NCBI GenBank assembly: GCA_012845835.1
Contig: JABAKD010000021.1
Span: 11,705,199 to 11,769,198 of the forward strand
Reading direction: 5' to 3'
Origin: Undaria pinnatifida
Taxonomy: Eukaryota > Sar > Phaeophyceae > Laminariales > Alariaceae
Length of the DNA stretch: 64,000 nt
The notes under the pieces are model-generated. The model was not told the origin of the DNA. It worked only from the letters and a program-made list of their open reading frames with translations, and did not search any database. The translations under genes and the position numbers were made by a program. How positions within the stretch are numbered: position 1 is the stretch's first letter; the number at the start of each line of letters is the position of its first letter. Below, in pieces: positions 23,356 to 34,330 of the stretch.

Positions 23356-23763
23356 TCAAGTGGTCATTTTGATGTCAAGTCGTGCTTTCTGGCGCTGCCG
23401 TTCCTGAGCGTCGCCGTCGTCTCGGGAGGCTACCCGACCAGAGTTGTTCTCCACGAACTGTCGAACCATGATGTCGAGAATAGCTACCTGATCAGCGCAG
23501 GCAGCCGCTACCTCGCGGGAGGAAGAAGCGATCGCCGATAACTCGGCAATTTTTTCGTCAAGGCACTTATGAATCTGCGCAAATTCGGCTTCAACCTGTC
23601 GGGCCCACGTGGCCCAGTCATCCGAGGGCAAGGCCGCACCGACCGCTGGTGCCCCGGAGGAGGACCCCGAGCCCGCGAGAGCTGCGGCGGGCGGGGCACG
23701 CAGAGTAGCCTCCGCCTCAGCGCTGGCGGCGACAGGCGCCGCGGCACCCGGCGAATCACCCAT
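23356..23763 (-). CDS. N-terminal gag frame of DIRS-like element
   Basis: 135 codons from an ATG at 23763. An Ala/Gly/Ser-rich start is followed by a coiled-coil-like stretch (WARQVEAEFAQIHKCLDEKI...) ending REVAAACADQVAILDIMVRQ. The stop at 23356 lies 26 bases before the next gag frame, in a different frame. It may be one gag protein broken by a single indel or two separate products. Confidence 0.6.
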   Translation of the reverse strand: MGDSPGAAAPVAASAEAEATLRAPPAAALAGSGSSSGAPAVGAALPSDDWATWARQVEAEFAQIHKCLDEKIAELSAIASSSREVAAACADQVAILDIMVRQFVENNSGRVASRDDGDAQERQRQKARLDIKMTT

Positions 23764-23893
23764 CGTCGAAGAGACAGCCCGCAGCGCTCGCCACAGCAGT
23801 AATCACAGCGAATTATCACCACGGCAGTCACCACAGCAGTCCCAGCGAAGTCTTACAGCAGCAGTCGCAGCGAAGCTCACTTACAGCAGAAAT

Positions 23894-24130
23894 CAGCCAG
23901 TCTATCACACCTTGAGCATGTTTCGCTGACGATGCTTCTCTCTTCTCTGCGTGATTCGCTTGCTAGTCAGAACCAGACAGACTGATCCAAGGTTCCCCTT
24001 GCGATACCAGGACAAGTACAAGTAACCACCCGCGTTGATCTCATTGGTCAACGTTCAATAGCCCCAAACTTCTTCCGTACATACAAAACCCCTATTTTTT
24101 CGTGCCTCGAGGTCGATAATAATACGCGTT
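23894..24130 (-). repeat. DIRS-like element direct repeat, 5' copy
   Basis: Partner of 18179-18420, sharing CTGACGATGCTTCTCTCTTC, GATCCAAGGTTCCC and CCCGCGTTGATCTCATTGGT. Just inside it (23780-23895) is a CAGCAGT/CACAGCAG-rich leader before gag. Confidence 0.9.
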
Positions 24131-24620
24131 TCACTGTTCATATTATAGTCTGCAGTAAGTTGCACAAAAGTAAGACGACAATTGTAAGGACGTGTTCGAA
24201 GGGTCGATAGACTACTCATCTTTGCAAGCTGCGTACTAAAAATCGATCGCCCGTCTTTAGTAAGTTTCATAAATCAAACCCTAAGATGTCATTGTATTGT
24301 GTTACCTATCATATAGACTATATATTGTACGTGCAGCAGTACTGACAATCAATGCAGCGCCAAACAAAGGCGTTGTCGTTCTGCTTTCCCCAGCACATAC
24401 TACGTACGGGTAGTCTGCGTGTGCGATTTACTACTATACTGCTGTACGTAGGTCTTGGGTGATTGATTGAACCGATGCACCAGTGACTTCCAGGTAGGTT
24501 AGGGTTCCAATTGATGAGTGGGACAGCTTCGAGGGAAACAATTATAATACGGCACCAAGCAGTCTTCATTGATTTGCTAGCATTTTGCCATGTTTGCGCC
24601 ACTTGTTTGGTCGGGTTTGG
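24131..24620. other. No supported gene
   Basis: It contains a short family-B-like fragment (CTCATCTTTGCAAGCTGCGT, about 24213-24232). A minus-strand frame has WRC..C-type spacing reminiscent of zinc-finger DNA, but this is too weak to call. Confidence 0.35.
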
Positions 24621-24624
24621 CTGC

Positions 24625-25042
<418 letters not shown>

Positions 25043-25308
25043 TGTGGTGGTGTTTTGCTCTTGCTTGTTCAGATGATTTCACTTAATACTGTTGGCGTTG
25101 CGATACGGCCCGGATGCAGAGCACCTTCAGCCGGGTGTCCCGCCATCGTTCATTCTGCCTGCGCTACGCCCAACCTCCCGATGCACACCGACAAACATGG
25201 CCGAAGCGCCCGTCCACCTTCCCATCAGTGCTAAACCTATCCTACTCTAACTCAACGTAGTTTCCCAAAAATTATGAAGCAGTAGTATATCTTATGTAGC
25301 ACGAAATG

Positions 25309-25368
25309 GCTTGGAAACGGGCTGCAGGTCGGCCCGTGGTTTGGAAACGGGCTGCAGGTCGGCCCGTG
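25309..25368. repeat. Tandem duplication of about 29 bp
   Basis: TTGGAAACGGGCTGCAGGTC followed by GGCCCGTGG occurs twice in tandem. Confidence 0.9.
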
Positions 25369-25833
25369 GTGCTGCACTGCAGTGGAAAGGCACCCGAGAA
25401 GCTGGGACTTGGCGCAAGCCGTCTGTCGTGTTTGCCGGCAATATGTGCTACAACAGTATACGCGTAGCCGATCAACAGTGTGGGACTCAATCGTTCGGCA
25501 AATCAGGGTGCCGATTAAAGCAAAGTGTTTCTCGCGAGAGTCATGCCTGGAGGTGGTTTGGAAAATGAACGACTCAGGCAAAAACTAAGATAGACGAGAT
25601 TGGAAAGGGCCGTGAGTTCTCGGACTATAAGTCGCCGATTAGGCATGCGTTGGGCACTAATATTAATGGTACTGTACCTGGTATATGGTCTATAAAAGAC
25701 CGACTCAGATAGTGGGCTTTTACTCCGTCACCGAAGTAATACCTAGCCGTGAAGTCTTTTAAGAAGGATCGTTCCCAACGAAAGTAAAAACTCACAATCG
25801 ATTCCTGACAAATAGCAATTATAAGATGTCAAG

Positions 25834-26027
25834 TGTCAAGATACGGCCTCGAAAGGCCTGTAATTATCCGAATTTGAATTCATTTGGATGGATTTCGTAT
25901 GACGAGGTTGGCGTTTTATATTCGGGAAAGTTAGGAAATAGATCGGGGGCACGTGCCTCCGATCTCAGAAGCCACCCGGGGCTCTGGTGGAATCAAATAA
26001 AGCTACGTCTCTACGAAGGCAAAGAAA
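25834..26027 (+). repeat. 5' LTR of the NADAR-bearing element (about 195 bp)
   Basis: It begins TGTCAAGATACGGCCTCG, and the copy at 50549 (minus) begins TGTTAAGATACGG. It contains a TATA-like TTTTATATTCG near 25914, a palindromic GGCACGTGCCTCCGATC region and an AATAAA at 25996-26001. Similarity to the other copies ends where gag begins. Confidence 0.65.
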
Positions 26028-26031
26028 CACC

Positions 26032-26950
26032 ATGTCTACCAGTGACGACGCGGGCTACTCGGGCAGACTGCGGTCCTCCACGCGCCCCATCCAGGAGGCC
26101 CAGGGAGAAGGAAGGGAACGCTCGAGGTCCCGCGAGTCGAGACGAGGAGGACAACGTGACGAGAACCTCCACGACGACAGCGACACCAACACGAGTCACC
26201 CCCAAGGCACACCGACCGACCGACTCGACTCGCCGGTCCAGGAGGAGGAGGCGGAAAAACCCCTACCGGGCGCGGGGGCATCTAGACGCCAAATATCGCC
26301 TGCCTCGAGGGAGCGCCACCAGCTGACCTCCTCACACTCGACAGAGCACCACCGCCGACACTTGGACTCTCCGCGCTCGACAGAGCGCCTCTCTCAGAGC
26401 TTCGGAGACCAGGGCACCCATGCCGGCCCCTCAGACTCCGCGTCTGAATTTCTCGGACCCAGCGAGCATTCGACGACGCAAACGCGACCCTGCACCGGCG
26501 TGAGGAACGCAGACGGCACGATGACGAACGTCGATGCCGCGAGGATGAAGCCCTCGACCCGGCGAGGGCCGCTGCTCGCGAGGCGTCCCGCGCGGTAGAG
26601 AGGGCGCGCCAAGCCATTGCCCTCTCAGCTGCGTCGACTGCGGCGAAAGCTACCCCGCTCCCGGCGCGCCCCCTGGGCATTGCCTCCCAGGATATACGAC
26701 CCGGGGACGACGCGTTCATGTCCGGCAGCGTGCAATACATGGCGACCACGCCGACGGTAGAGTTCTCGGCGGATCTGGCGGCGGCGGTGGTAGCAGCGGC
26801 GACGATCCTCCTAACGTCAGAGCAACGGTCGTCATTCAGGGCGGAAAACCTTTCGGTCGGAGCGGTCTGGGCCCGCCGCGACAACAATTCCGCCTTCGGA
26901 CAGATGAGGCGAGCACCTACCCTCGCCTTGCTCAAAGCCTCAATTTAAGA
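26032..26950 (+). pseudogene. Gag N-terminal region, frameshifted
   Basis: ATG at 26032, five bases after the LTR. The first frame (to 26598) is Ser/Arg/Glu-rich. From about 26530 the sense continues in another frame, with a long charged helix (EALDPARAAAREASRAVERA) and then QYMATTPTVEFSADLAAAVV up to a stop at 26948. This looks like one gag region split by at least one indel. It has no recognised domain beyond coiled-coil potential. Confidence 0.55.
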
Positions 26951-27640
26951 TTGGCCCACAACGACGCCCCCGACCCAGTACTCTGGCCGACCCCAAAGGA
27001 AGCGCTGGAGGGAAGGCGCGAAACCAAACAGCGGCGCGGTGGCAGCCACGATCGGGGGGACCGCAACCGTGGAGGTGGTAGCTCCGGGGATGGTGGCGGC
27101 CAGACTGGGGGAAACGGGGAAAGTCGTGGGGGTGGTGGCCACCACAACCGCTGCGGGGGTGGCAACGATGGTGGAAGCGCGGGAGGAGCGTCGGGTACTG
27201 GCGGTGGCCCAGAGCGCCGCCAAGGGAGCAACCAGGCCCGAACCATCCGGAGCGGCGGCCGCAGCTCGGGAGGAAGCATCGGAGGACGACAGAACAGCGC
27301 ACGAGGGCCTTCAGCGTGGGACGGCTCGTCAACCTCCTCCCGCTCGTCTTCGAGCTCGAACACGGGCGGCGGCGAGGTGACAGTGGTAGCCGGCAAGAGG
27401 CAAGTAACTCCTTCCCTAGTGGATATTGCTTCCTCCGCTGAACGGCTGAGCAAACTGACTGTGTCGGGTGACCACACCAAGCCTGTTTCTTCGGATTTGG
27501 CCCGCGAGCGTACCGCCGAACTTGCTACCGCCGAGGCTCTAGCCAAATCCACGCTTGATGACTCGGGTAGGCGTGTCTATGTTCAGCTCTCTCCAAGGAC
27601 GTATCCCGAATTTCTGTGCTTCCGTTCCCCGCCTCTTTGA
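26951..27640 (+). pseudogene. Gag Gly/Ser/Arg-rich linker region
   Basis: An open frame with Gly-, Arg- and Ser-rich sequence, then a helical stretch (LVDIASSAERLSKLTVSG). It continues the gag region in a shifted frame. A low-complexity nucleic-acid-binding linker is likely, but frame assignment in the Gly-rich part is uncertain. Confidence 0.45.
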
Positions 27641-28190
27641 ACAAGTCTGACGGCACACAGCAACTCGCACGTTCGGTTCGGTTTGCAATGACTGACATGC
27701 TCATGCGCTGCGACGACCGTTGCCAAGAGGGCGTACGTGCGCCCACGTGGGTACCCGGTTGGATCCACCCCTTCCGCCTGGCATTCAACCGTGCCATAAC
27801 ACCTGACAGGCCCACGACCGCCCGCATGACCACTTTGATCGACGATTTCTTCGGGCAGGTGTCAAGAGCGTTGGACGGCGGAGCATCTGGGCCCGAGGCC
27901 TTCACCCTCCTGCTACGCCTGCTCGTGACGCACTTCGACCGGGTCGACACCGGGGAAGGCTACACTAAGCTGCATGCTTTTGGAGTGTGTAACGACACGC
28001 CTTATTTTGACTTTTTCCGGAAGTTCCGTGTGCTAGTATCGGCAGTCAGGAGGAGTGAGCTTGTTTTGTCTCCGGGACGGATGTGGTGTTGGAGGTGGTT
28101 AGGGTGGCGGTCAACGAGCAGTTTCCGACGCTCATACCTACGTTGTACACTGGCTCAAAGGCTACGGATCCACGGCCATATGCCTCGTTA
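27616..28190 (+). pseudogene. Gag capsid-like region, frameshifted near 28072
   Basis: The open frame includes LARSVRFAMTDMLMRCDDRC, TLIDDFFGQVSRALDG and EAFTLLLRLLVTHFDRVDTG, compatible with an all-helical capsid. Near 28072 the sense moves to another frame (VVLEVVRVAVNEQFPTLIPT), so at least one indel is present. Confidence 0.5.
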
Positions 28191-28417
28191 GTGACTTAGC
28201 GCACAATAAGACACCTGCCGTCAACGGGGAAAAAAAAAATTATCTACCTGTTTCTTCGACGGGAACGCGGTCGCCCGCCCCGTCGGGGCCCCGGCCCGCC
28301 GTTTATGGGCACGGGCAGGGTTGAGTACCGTCCCAGTCGCCTTCTTAGCAGACAGGTTCGAGCCATAATCCGATTGTCATTTCGATTACTGATTCCACCG
28401 ACCCCTGGCTCGACAAA

Positions 28418-29116
28418 ATGTTCAACTGCTGGCCCTTAGAAGAACAACACTATGCAGAAGGTTTCGCTGTTAGTGCCTCGGTTAAGACCGACGACCCTCC
28501 CCTCTGGAGCGGCCTCCTCACGCCCTCTGCCCGCGCCGCGGCTCTCCGAGAAAACCGGGGTCATTGCCTCAACTGTCACGAAGACACTCACCCCTTACGC
28601 AACTGTAGGCATCCCTTTATTAACGCCAGCGGCTGTCTAAACCTTGAACTCGGCCGACTCGGCGATGATGACGTTTTCCGACGGTGGCAAGCACGTATGG
28701 TTAGCTACCGCCGCGACGGAAGGTCTTCTCGCTCGCAAACCTCCAACAAAAATCACCGAAATCGTTCAAACCAATCACAAGCGTACCACCAGGACCAGGG
28801 ACAGATAAACAGCCACAGCGGTAACCACAACAACTCATACACGCCCGGTCAACATGGTGCTGTCCCACCCTCGCCAGCCTCCTCGGCTTCCGCGTCTGCT
28901 CTGGGGACGCAACTCGGGGCAACCCAAAATCCGAGCGGAAACCCCAACGCGCCAACCAGGTATCTTTCGCACCGGCAACTGACAGCGCGATGGCGGTACG
29001 GCACACCCGACCCGTACGCCGACGGCACTGTCGGGAACACGTCCTTTGGTTTCGCAAAATGCTCGAGTGCCTGTTGTTTGCCTTATGCGTGGCGCGGCAC
29101 AAATAATTGCTGTTGA
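28418..29116 (+). CDS. Gag C-terminal region with CCHC zinc knuckle
   Basis: The nucleocapsid-type knuckle CLNCHEDTHPLRNC (C50-x2-C53-x4-H58-x4-C63, about 28565-28606) is the retroviral/LTR-retrotransposon RNA-packaging motif. It is followed by an Asn/Gln/Ser/His-rich tail (TSNKNHRNRSNQSQAYH) and a Pro/Ala/Ser stretch. The frame is open for 232 codons, but neighbouring parts of gag are in other frames. Confidence 0.75.
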   Translation: MFNCWPLEEQHYAEGFAVSASVKTDDPPLWSGLLTPSARAAALRENRGHCLNCHEDTHPLRNCRHPFINASGCLNLELGRLGDDDVFRRWQARMVSYRRDGRSSRSQTSNKNHRNRSNQSQAYHQDQGQINSHSGNHNNSYTPGQHGAVPPSPASSASASALGTQLGATQNPSGNPNAPTRYLSHRQLTARWRYGTPDPYADGTVGNTSFGFAKCSSACCLPYAWRGTNNCC

Positions 29117-30138
29117 GAGCCCACGGGCGCCTACGCCGTCCGCTGACGATCTTCACGGCGTAGTATCGGCGGTGGGGATCAGCGCTCCCAGCATGCCCCC
29201 CCCCAGCCAGGTTACATCTTCTACGAAGGGAGTACGCGCTCACAGCGACGCCCCCCTCGATCATGGTTCGAGTTCGGCAACGGGAACCCGCGCCCCTGAC
29301 CCGCGCCCCCAGCGCCGTCACCCCCTGCCGTGGCTCAAACTCGACAATGGGGGCACGCGCCCCTAGCGCTGCCCCCTTCAACCATGACACAGGAGCCTGC
29401 ACCTCGCACGCTCCCCCCAGACACGCGTCGCGCAGCAAGAAAGCTGCGGCGACGACGCGTCGCCCTCATACGCGAGCGGGTTCGTCTCCACTTCCTCCTG
29501 ACCGTGAAGCGGCGGTTGGTTTGAAGTGTGGGAAAGCCAACCCAAATACACCGAGATATTTTACGAGATTCGATCCGGTGTTTCCTCGATATAGTAGCGG
29601 GCGCTCTATCCTTTTTCCCATCAAGGAGGAGCCGACAAGCTTAGCTACCTCGTCTCTTTCCTCTAAGAGGGTTAACGGGAACGAGCCTCCTCGGGCGTAT
29701 GATATATTTCCACTTGCCCGAGCCCCGCTCTCGAAGACGCCCACAGGGTCTACGGGCCCTGCTCCGTCTTTAGGCACGCTAACCCACGTGCACCAGGCTA
29801 CGTCTGCCCCAGTGGCACGAGATCGAGATCCGACACTGCGCAACGGGCCAGTGGTGACGTCACGCCCTCCAGACCGATCAGCTGGACGCTATTCCCGTGA
29901 AGATACGGAATAATCGCGCCTCTTGTCAAGCAGTAACAACTCCGAGCCTCCTGCCCCTTCGGACGCATTGAGTGCAGTTTCTTGCGATTTTTCGCCGAAG
30001 AGCGACAAGAGCACGACACGACCACCCGTGGGTTCGGGCTCGCGCCGTGCTCCCGAGGCCGGGCGTTCCTAGACGGGGACGCTGCCGGCCCAAAGTGCCG
30101 GAGACTGGTGTTCCCAGACGGGGACATTACAGGCTCAT
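29117..30138 (+). other. Decayed linker between knuckle and NADAR region
   Basis: Pro/Ala/Arg-rich open frames in all three frames with no domain. It carries small internal duplications such as TTCC(T/C)AGACGGGGAC (about 30067 and 30110). Confidence 0.5.
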
Positions 30139-30690
30139 ATGCCTAACATGGTCTCCGACGGGTTGGCACCTTCGACTTTTGATCCTTCCCTCGAATACTC
30201 CACAGACAAAGTAGTGTTTTTCTGGCAACCGCCATCCTTTTTCTCGCAGTGGTCTCCTTCGTGGTTTGTCGTCGACGACGTCTCATATTCTTGCGCGGAG
30301 CAGTTTATGATGGCCGAAAAGGCTCTGCTTTTTAAAGACCATCGCGCAGTGGAGCTCATCATGTCATCGTCTGGCCCCAGCATACACGAACGCGTCGGTC
30401 AAGGCGAGCGCAACTTTAAACCCGCTGGTTGGGACGAAGAGAAGCACAATGCCGTGTTATCTGGCAACTATTGTAAATTTACGCAGAACCCAGCCATAAA
30501 ACTCCACCTTTCGAGCACTACTGGCAATAAACTTTTGGCAGAGGCCAGCCCTCTGGACCCAGTGTAGGCGTATTGATCTCCTGGCGGACGACCCCCCCGC
30601 CAAGGATCCACACAAGTAGAGAGGTAAACATTGTTTGGTGAGGCACTCTCTGCCGTTCGCGATGCATTTCGCGACAGCGAGGCCGGATCG
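30139..30690 (+). pseudogene. NADAR (YbiA-like, DUF1768) domain in retrotransposon
   Basis: The open frame 30139-30567 has the NADAR signatures in order: VFFWQPPSFFSQWSPSWF, then SYSCAEQFMMAEKALLF (family pattern T.EH.FQA.K), IMSSSGPSIHERVGQGERNF, GWDEEKHNAVLSGNYCKFTQ, LLAEASPLDPV. It stops where the family has the WG.G motif. The rest (ADDPPAKDPHK, then FGEALSAVRDAFRD near 30633-30676) follows in shifted frames, with a TAG at a Trp-like position. The C-terminal fifth is therefore broken by a stop and two indels. NADAR proteins act on NAD/ADP-ribose-derived groups, and recent work reports removal of ADP-ribose from guanine bases. A role for the element is inference. Confidence 0.8.
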
Positions 30691-30889
30691 CCACACCCGG
30701 CCTCCCCTCGTCAATTCCGCAGCCCCATCGGGAATGCTGGAATCCACGAAATCTCTTCCGCTCAGCAGTCGCGCTTGGGGACCGCGGTCGGCGCTGACCA
30801 AGGCCCTCCTTCGGCCTTTTTTTTTGGGTGCACCCACTGACCAAAGCCCGGAGGTTTTGGCGATAGCTTCTCGCGGCGCTTCAGACCGT

Positions 30890-31310
30890 GCACTGCCAGA
30901 ACATGGCCCCTGCCTCGTCGGGGGTACCGTGACGCCGGACGACGTTTCTTTCACTACCGATATTGCAATACATAGCGGAGGAGACGCCATGGCGCCCTAC
31001 AGGTGTACGGCGCTCCTCGACACTGGCTCCCCCCAAAACCTTCATCCGACGTGACGTGTTGGATCGTATGCTATCGGTAGGCGCCGCCTCATCGGCGTGC
31101 GAGCGGCCCAACAGCCCTCGCTCCTGGGGTGGTTGGCGAATCCGCCCCTTTGCGGACCGCGACCCACATCCGTCTGAGCGTTTAATTCTTCCACTAAAAA
31201 GAACCGACGTGCTCTGTCGCGGTGTGAGCATGCGTGGTCCCTCCATCGGTCATGGTCAAGTTTCAATGTTTTTGGTGTTCGTTGGAAATTGCCCTAAGTC
31301 AGAGCCCTAA
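30890..31310 (+). pseudogene. Retropepsin-like aspartic protease, frameshifted and truncated
   Basis: ALLDTGSPQ (DTGS at 31019-31030) is the retropepsin catalytic motif. It is preceded by a beta-strand-like segment (DDVSFTTDIAIHSGGDAM). Directly after it, in a C/A-run, the frame shifts and continues FIRRDVLDRMLSVGAAS and ERPNSPRSWGGW. It would cut the Gag-Pol polyprotein. The flap and C-terminal half are decayed, and no reverse transcriptase follows. Confidence 0.75.
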
Positions 31311-31759
31311 TGATCGGACAACACGTTACGGGTTAGGACACTATGACCGCACAAAATGTCTTATAACAAAAGGATCAGACAGTCAAGAACGAAATCTTGT
31401 TGAGAACCCGCCAGTTGGACGCTGCTGGGGAATGCAACCCGATGTTTTGGTTTTTGGTGGGAGAACACGAGCAAATTCGATGTTCTCTTATTTTCGCGTG
31501 AAAACAAAAGCACCAGCATACCATGCGCTGCCGCTAGCCGCCGGTGACTAAAAATCGCATACTGATAGAATATAAGGATATTACGGCAAGGAAGCATCGG
31601 GTGGATTTTCGTTTATTGTAGGGAAAATGACGACGCTATGAGTACTGCTGGTACGTCATTACAAGCCAGGTTTAACCAATTGTGGCTTATACATGAGATC
31701 CAAGACGTTAGCAGCCAAGGAGGAAACAAAAGTCCACAGTGTGAAGAAATTCACACCCC

Positions 31760-32100
31760 GAGCAGCTCATGAGCTAAGCCATTTGTCGTGTATAGCTCAC
31801 GCCTGTAAAACATGTGCAGATGAGCTATCTCCTACAACTCAAGCCAGGGGAAACATGTGCAGCTCATGCAGCTGCGTAATTGCTTATTCCGGTGAAACAT
31901 GTGCAGCTCATGAACCTCTTATAGGTAGGTCACTCTGGGCAAATACAGATGAGCTATCTTTTACCTGGTACAGTTCTAGCCTCGAAAACAAGTGCAGACG
32001 TGCTAGTTCCTATAGCTCCAATCCGGGAAAATATGTGCAGCTCATGTAGCTCGTATAGCTCATCGGTGAGCTACCGTCGAAAAAAGGTAGCTCGATCTAC
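31760..32100. repeat. Degenerate tandem repeat, core AACATGTGCAGCTCATG
   Basis: The core, or close variants (AATATGTGCAGCTCATG, ACATGTGCAGATGAGCTA), recurs about every 50-75 bp, interspersed with AGCT-rich spacers and TATAGCTC. Confidence 0.7.
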
Positions 32101-32594
32101 GATGACAGGATCTGCCCGGATTGTGAAGAAGTTACATAGACGTGTCATGTAGAGCTCTGATACGCACACAGGCCGCCACTTACACATCCACTGTTCAAGC
32201 AACTACTAATTATTCGTAAAATTGGAGGCACATCTGGCATCGAAAAATGGTACACCAGCTGGAGTCCACGCTGGCTTGAGGCACTCACGGGGAGTGCCAA
32301 AAGTCGATTCGTACGAGTAAGAACACTGGAGGGCCCCAATTAAAAGCGTTGGGGACTTTGAAAACTTGTCGGACATGCGGATGCCTGCGGGGAGGAACAC
32401 TAAAACACTCGAAAACCCTCGGCTCGTAGATGCAATCGGATACCGGGTATGATATCGCCGTGCGGAAGCCTACCCTCTAGACTGCGACAAAAGCTCATCA
32501 ACTAGAATATAGCACGATGCCTTTCATTCACTCGTATATTAAAAAAGCAAGACAATATTCTCAAGGATATTCCGGACGTACGGTTTTCCCCCTT

Positions 32595-33420
32595 ATTATC
32601 CGCATCATAACAACGCTGCGGTATCGCTTGCGAGGTATCGCTCGCGATGACTAAAAGTAGGATCTATATATTGTTACCCTCCCCAAACCCTTCTACTGGT
32701 ATGAACTACTAACTCGGCAGTACCGCTCGCGCTGTCGCAAAAGAGGAGCTATCACCCCCTCCAACCCTTGTAAATTCCAATCGCGCGCTGGCCCAAGCAA
32801 GGCGCTATTACCCTCCCCCAGCCCTTACCAACCCGGCCATGTCACTCGAGCCGGAGCAAAGTAGGGGCGATTTCCCTCCCGAAACCCTTACGTTAATCAC
32901 CAACCCGGCATACCGCCCGTGCTGGTCACAAGTAGAAGCTATCACCCACTGCGCCCCACTCTCACCAACACGATCGTGTCACTCGAGCTGGCACAAAATA
33001 GGAGCCGGTGCCCTCCCCAGACCCCAACCCGATACATCGAGTGCCAGGTACCAGGCATCGATTTCCACCTCGTCTGCACACCATGGCGCATAGAAGGGGC
33101 TGCCAACTCCACCCCTCCACCCCCTCCTGCCCATACCATTTGGGCAGCATTGTTCGTACTGGCGCATAGAAGGAGCGTTCCCTCCCCGCCTTTTCCAACT
33201 AAATAGTGTCACTCGAGTTGGCACAGAGTAGGGGCCCTTACCCTCCATAAACCCAATATCGGGCATGAATTACCAACTCATCAGTAGCGCTTAAGCTGGT
33301 GCAAATAAGGAGCTATAATGTAACCCCCCCTCCCCTCCCCCCCCGCCCTTACCAACACGGCAATATCGCTCGCACTGGCACAAGGTAGGGGCTAACACCT
33401 CCTCAACCCCCTACCGCCTC
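32595..33420. repeat. Degenerate satellite, unit about 75-85 bp
   Basis: Repeated order: (T)CACTCGAGCTGGCACAAA(A/G)TAG, GGAGCTAT.ACCCTCCCC, AACCCTTACCAAC.CGGCA. About ten diverged units. No coding support. Confidence 0.75.
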
Positions 33421-33824
33421 CCTACTCCCCACTCCCAACATTTCCATCATATTAATACGACTTACAAACACCACTCGCGGGTGGCAACCTCCGTCCGCGC
33501 ACCGACTTACCCCTCCTCCCACCCACCCACCCACCAACCCAACCACCCATCGGTCGATGTTTTTACGTACCGAACGGACTTGTTTTCACTCGTTGCGCTG
33601 TCTTTGCGGAGCCGTTCCGATCTACAGGGCTCCGCAGCCGCATGGGCAACGAGAGTCCAAACATGAAAACATACAAAACAGAGTAAACGCTTCCCATGTT
33701 TGTATAGTATGATACTTCCAACTACCAGGTTTATGATACCTTGGTACGCACGTATTACAATATCGACCCACGAGCAAGGAACAACACAATAAGAACTGAC
33801 GCTCGCCTTCTGGGGGAAGAAACA

Positions 33825-34025
33825 CTCAAAAAAGGGCCTGCATATAAGAAACAACACACTAAGAAACAGAGGCCCGCCTGTTTTGCGGGACCCCGAGAGG
33901 GGCCTACTCGTAAGAAACGTCTCAGCAACAAACAGCACAATAAGAAACAGAGGCTCGCCTATTTTTGGGGGAAGCTTAGACGGGCCCAACTTTAGAACCA
34001 GCCCAATAAGAAACTGCGGCTTGCC
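33825..34025. repeat. Diverged tandem repeat, core AATAAGAAACAGAGGC
   Basis: Units of about 60-85 bp share (C)A(C/A)TAAGAAAC.GAGGC.CGCCT.TTTT and GGGCC. Three to four copies. Confidence 0.6.
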
Positions 34026-34139
34026 GTTTTGGAAACCCCAAGAAATTTCAATGCACTTATCATGCTCAGCGGCGAGCGCTAGACTTAACTCTAGTAAACG
34101 TCGAAGTATACCACTATGGACGGCAATACAGGTAGAGCG

Positions 34140-34330
34140 AGGTATCCGATTTAAGAGCGTCCGTGGTGAGAGAAACGGACTTAAGAGCGGTAAAACCGGC
34201 TTGCCACGCCTTGTGACGCCTGTACTAAACCTATATGATACCCAATCTGATATAAGAGCGGCAGGGAGGTAAGAACGGTAACTCCGGCTTGTTCCAGGGG
34301 GCTCTTAAAGCGAGTACCCCTCTGTATAGG
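34140..34330 (+). repeat. Dispersed repeat family S, copy 1
   Basis: It shares CCGAT(T)TAAGAGCGTCC, TTAAGAGCGGT, CACGCC.TGTGACGCCT, TATATGAT, CGGTAAC.C(C)GGC(T)TGTTCCA and GGGCTCTT with 46065-46380. A weaker, partly reverse-complement relative lies at 42000-42320. Confidence 0.65.

Larger units (their letters stand above)
18179..24130 (-). mobile_element. DIRS-like (tyrosine-recombinase) retrotransposon
   Basis: A minus-strand element about 5.9 kb long. In coding order it holds a direct repeat (23894-24130), two gag frames, an RT-RNase H polyprotein, a tyrosine recombinase and a second direct repeat (18179-18420). The RT with YVDD, the RNase H and a recombinase in place of a DDE integrase are the DIRS-order signature. 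No methyltransferase-like domain, common in DIRS1-type elements, is visible. Direct rather than inverted terminal repeats suggest a PAT- or Ngaro-like arrangement, but I could not find the second split-repeat half. RT-RH and recombinase frames are intact, so the insertion looks fairly young. Confidence 0.85.
25834..31310 (+). mobile_element. Truncated, decayed Ty3/gypsy-like LTR element with NADAR domain
   Basis: Order: short LTR, Gag (coiled-coil, capsid-like, CCHC knuckle), NADAR domain, aspartic protease. Several frameshifts break it, and it stops inside or just after the protease. No reverse transcriptase, RNase H, integrase or 3' LTR is visible before unrelated repeats begin. LTR fragments of the same family are at 50352-50549 and 50647-50780. 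Confidence 0.75.

Noticed and set aside
19867-23929. Plus-strand frames over the DIRS-like element
   Set aside because: They are antisense shadows of the RT-RNase H, gag and recombinase genes, whose conserved motifs are on the minus strand.
24340-24420. Zinc-finger (FLYWCH-like) fragment on the minus strand
   Set aside because: Only a W.C..C pattern is seen, with no supporting His residues or neighbouring transposase.
25685-25700. TATAAAA at 25691 as the LTR promoter
   Set aside because: Comparison with the copies at 50.4-50.8 kb puts the LTR start at about 25834, so this box lies outside the element.
26011-27552. Pro/Arg-rich minus frames over the LTR element
   Set aside because: They are shadows of the gag region. 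The knuckle, NADAR and DTGS motifs fix the coding strand as plus.
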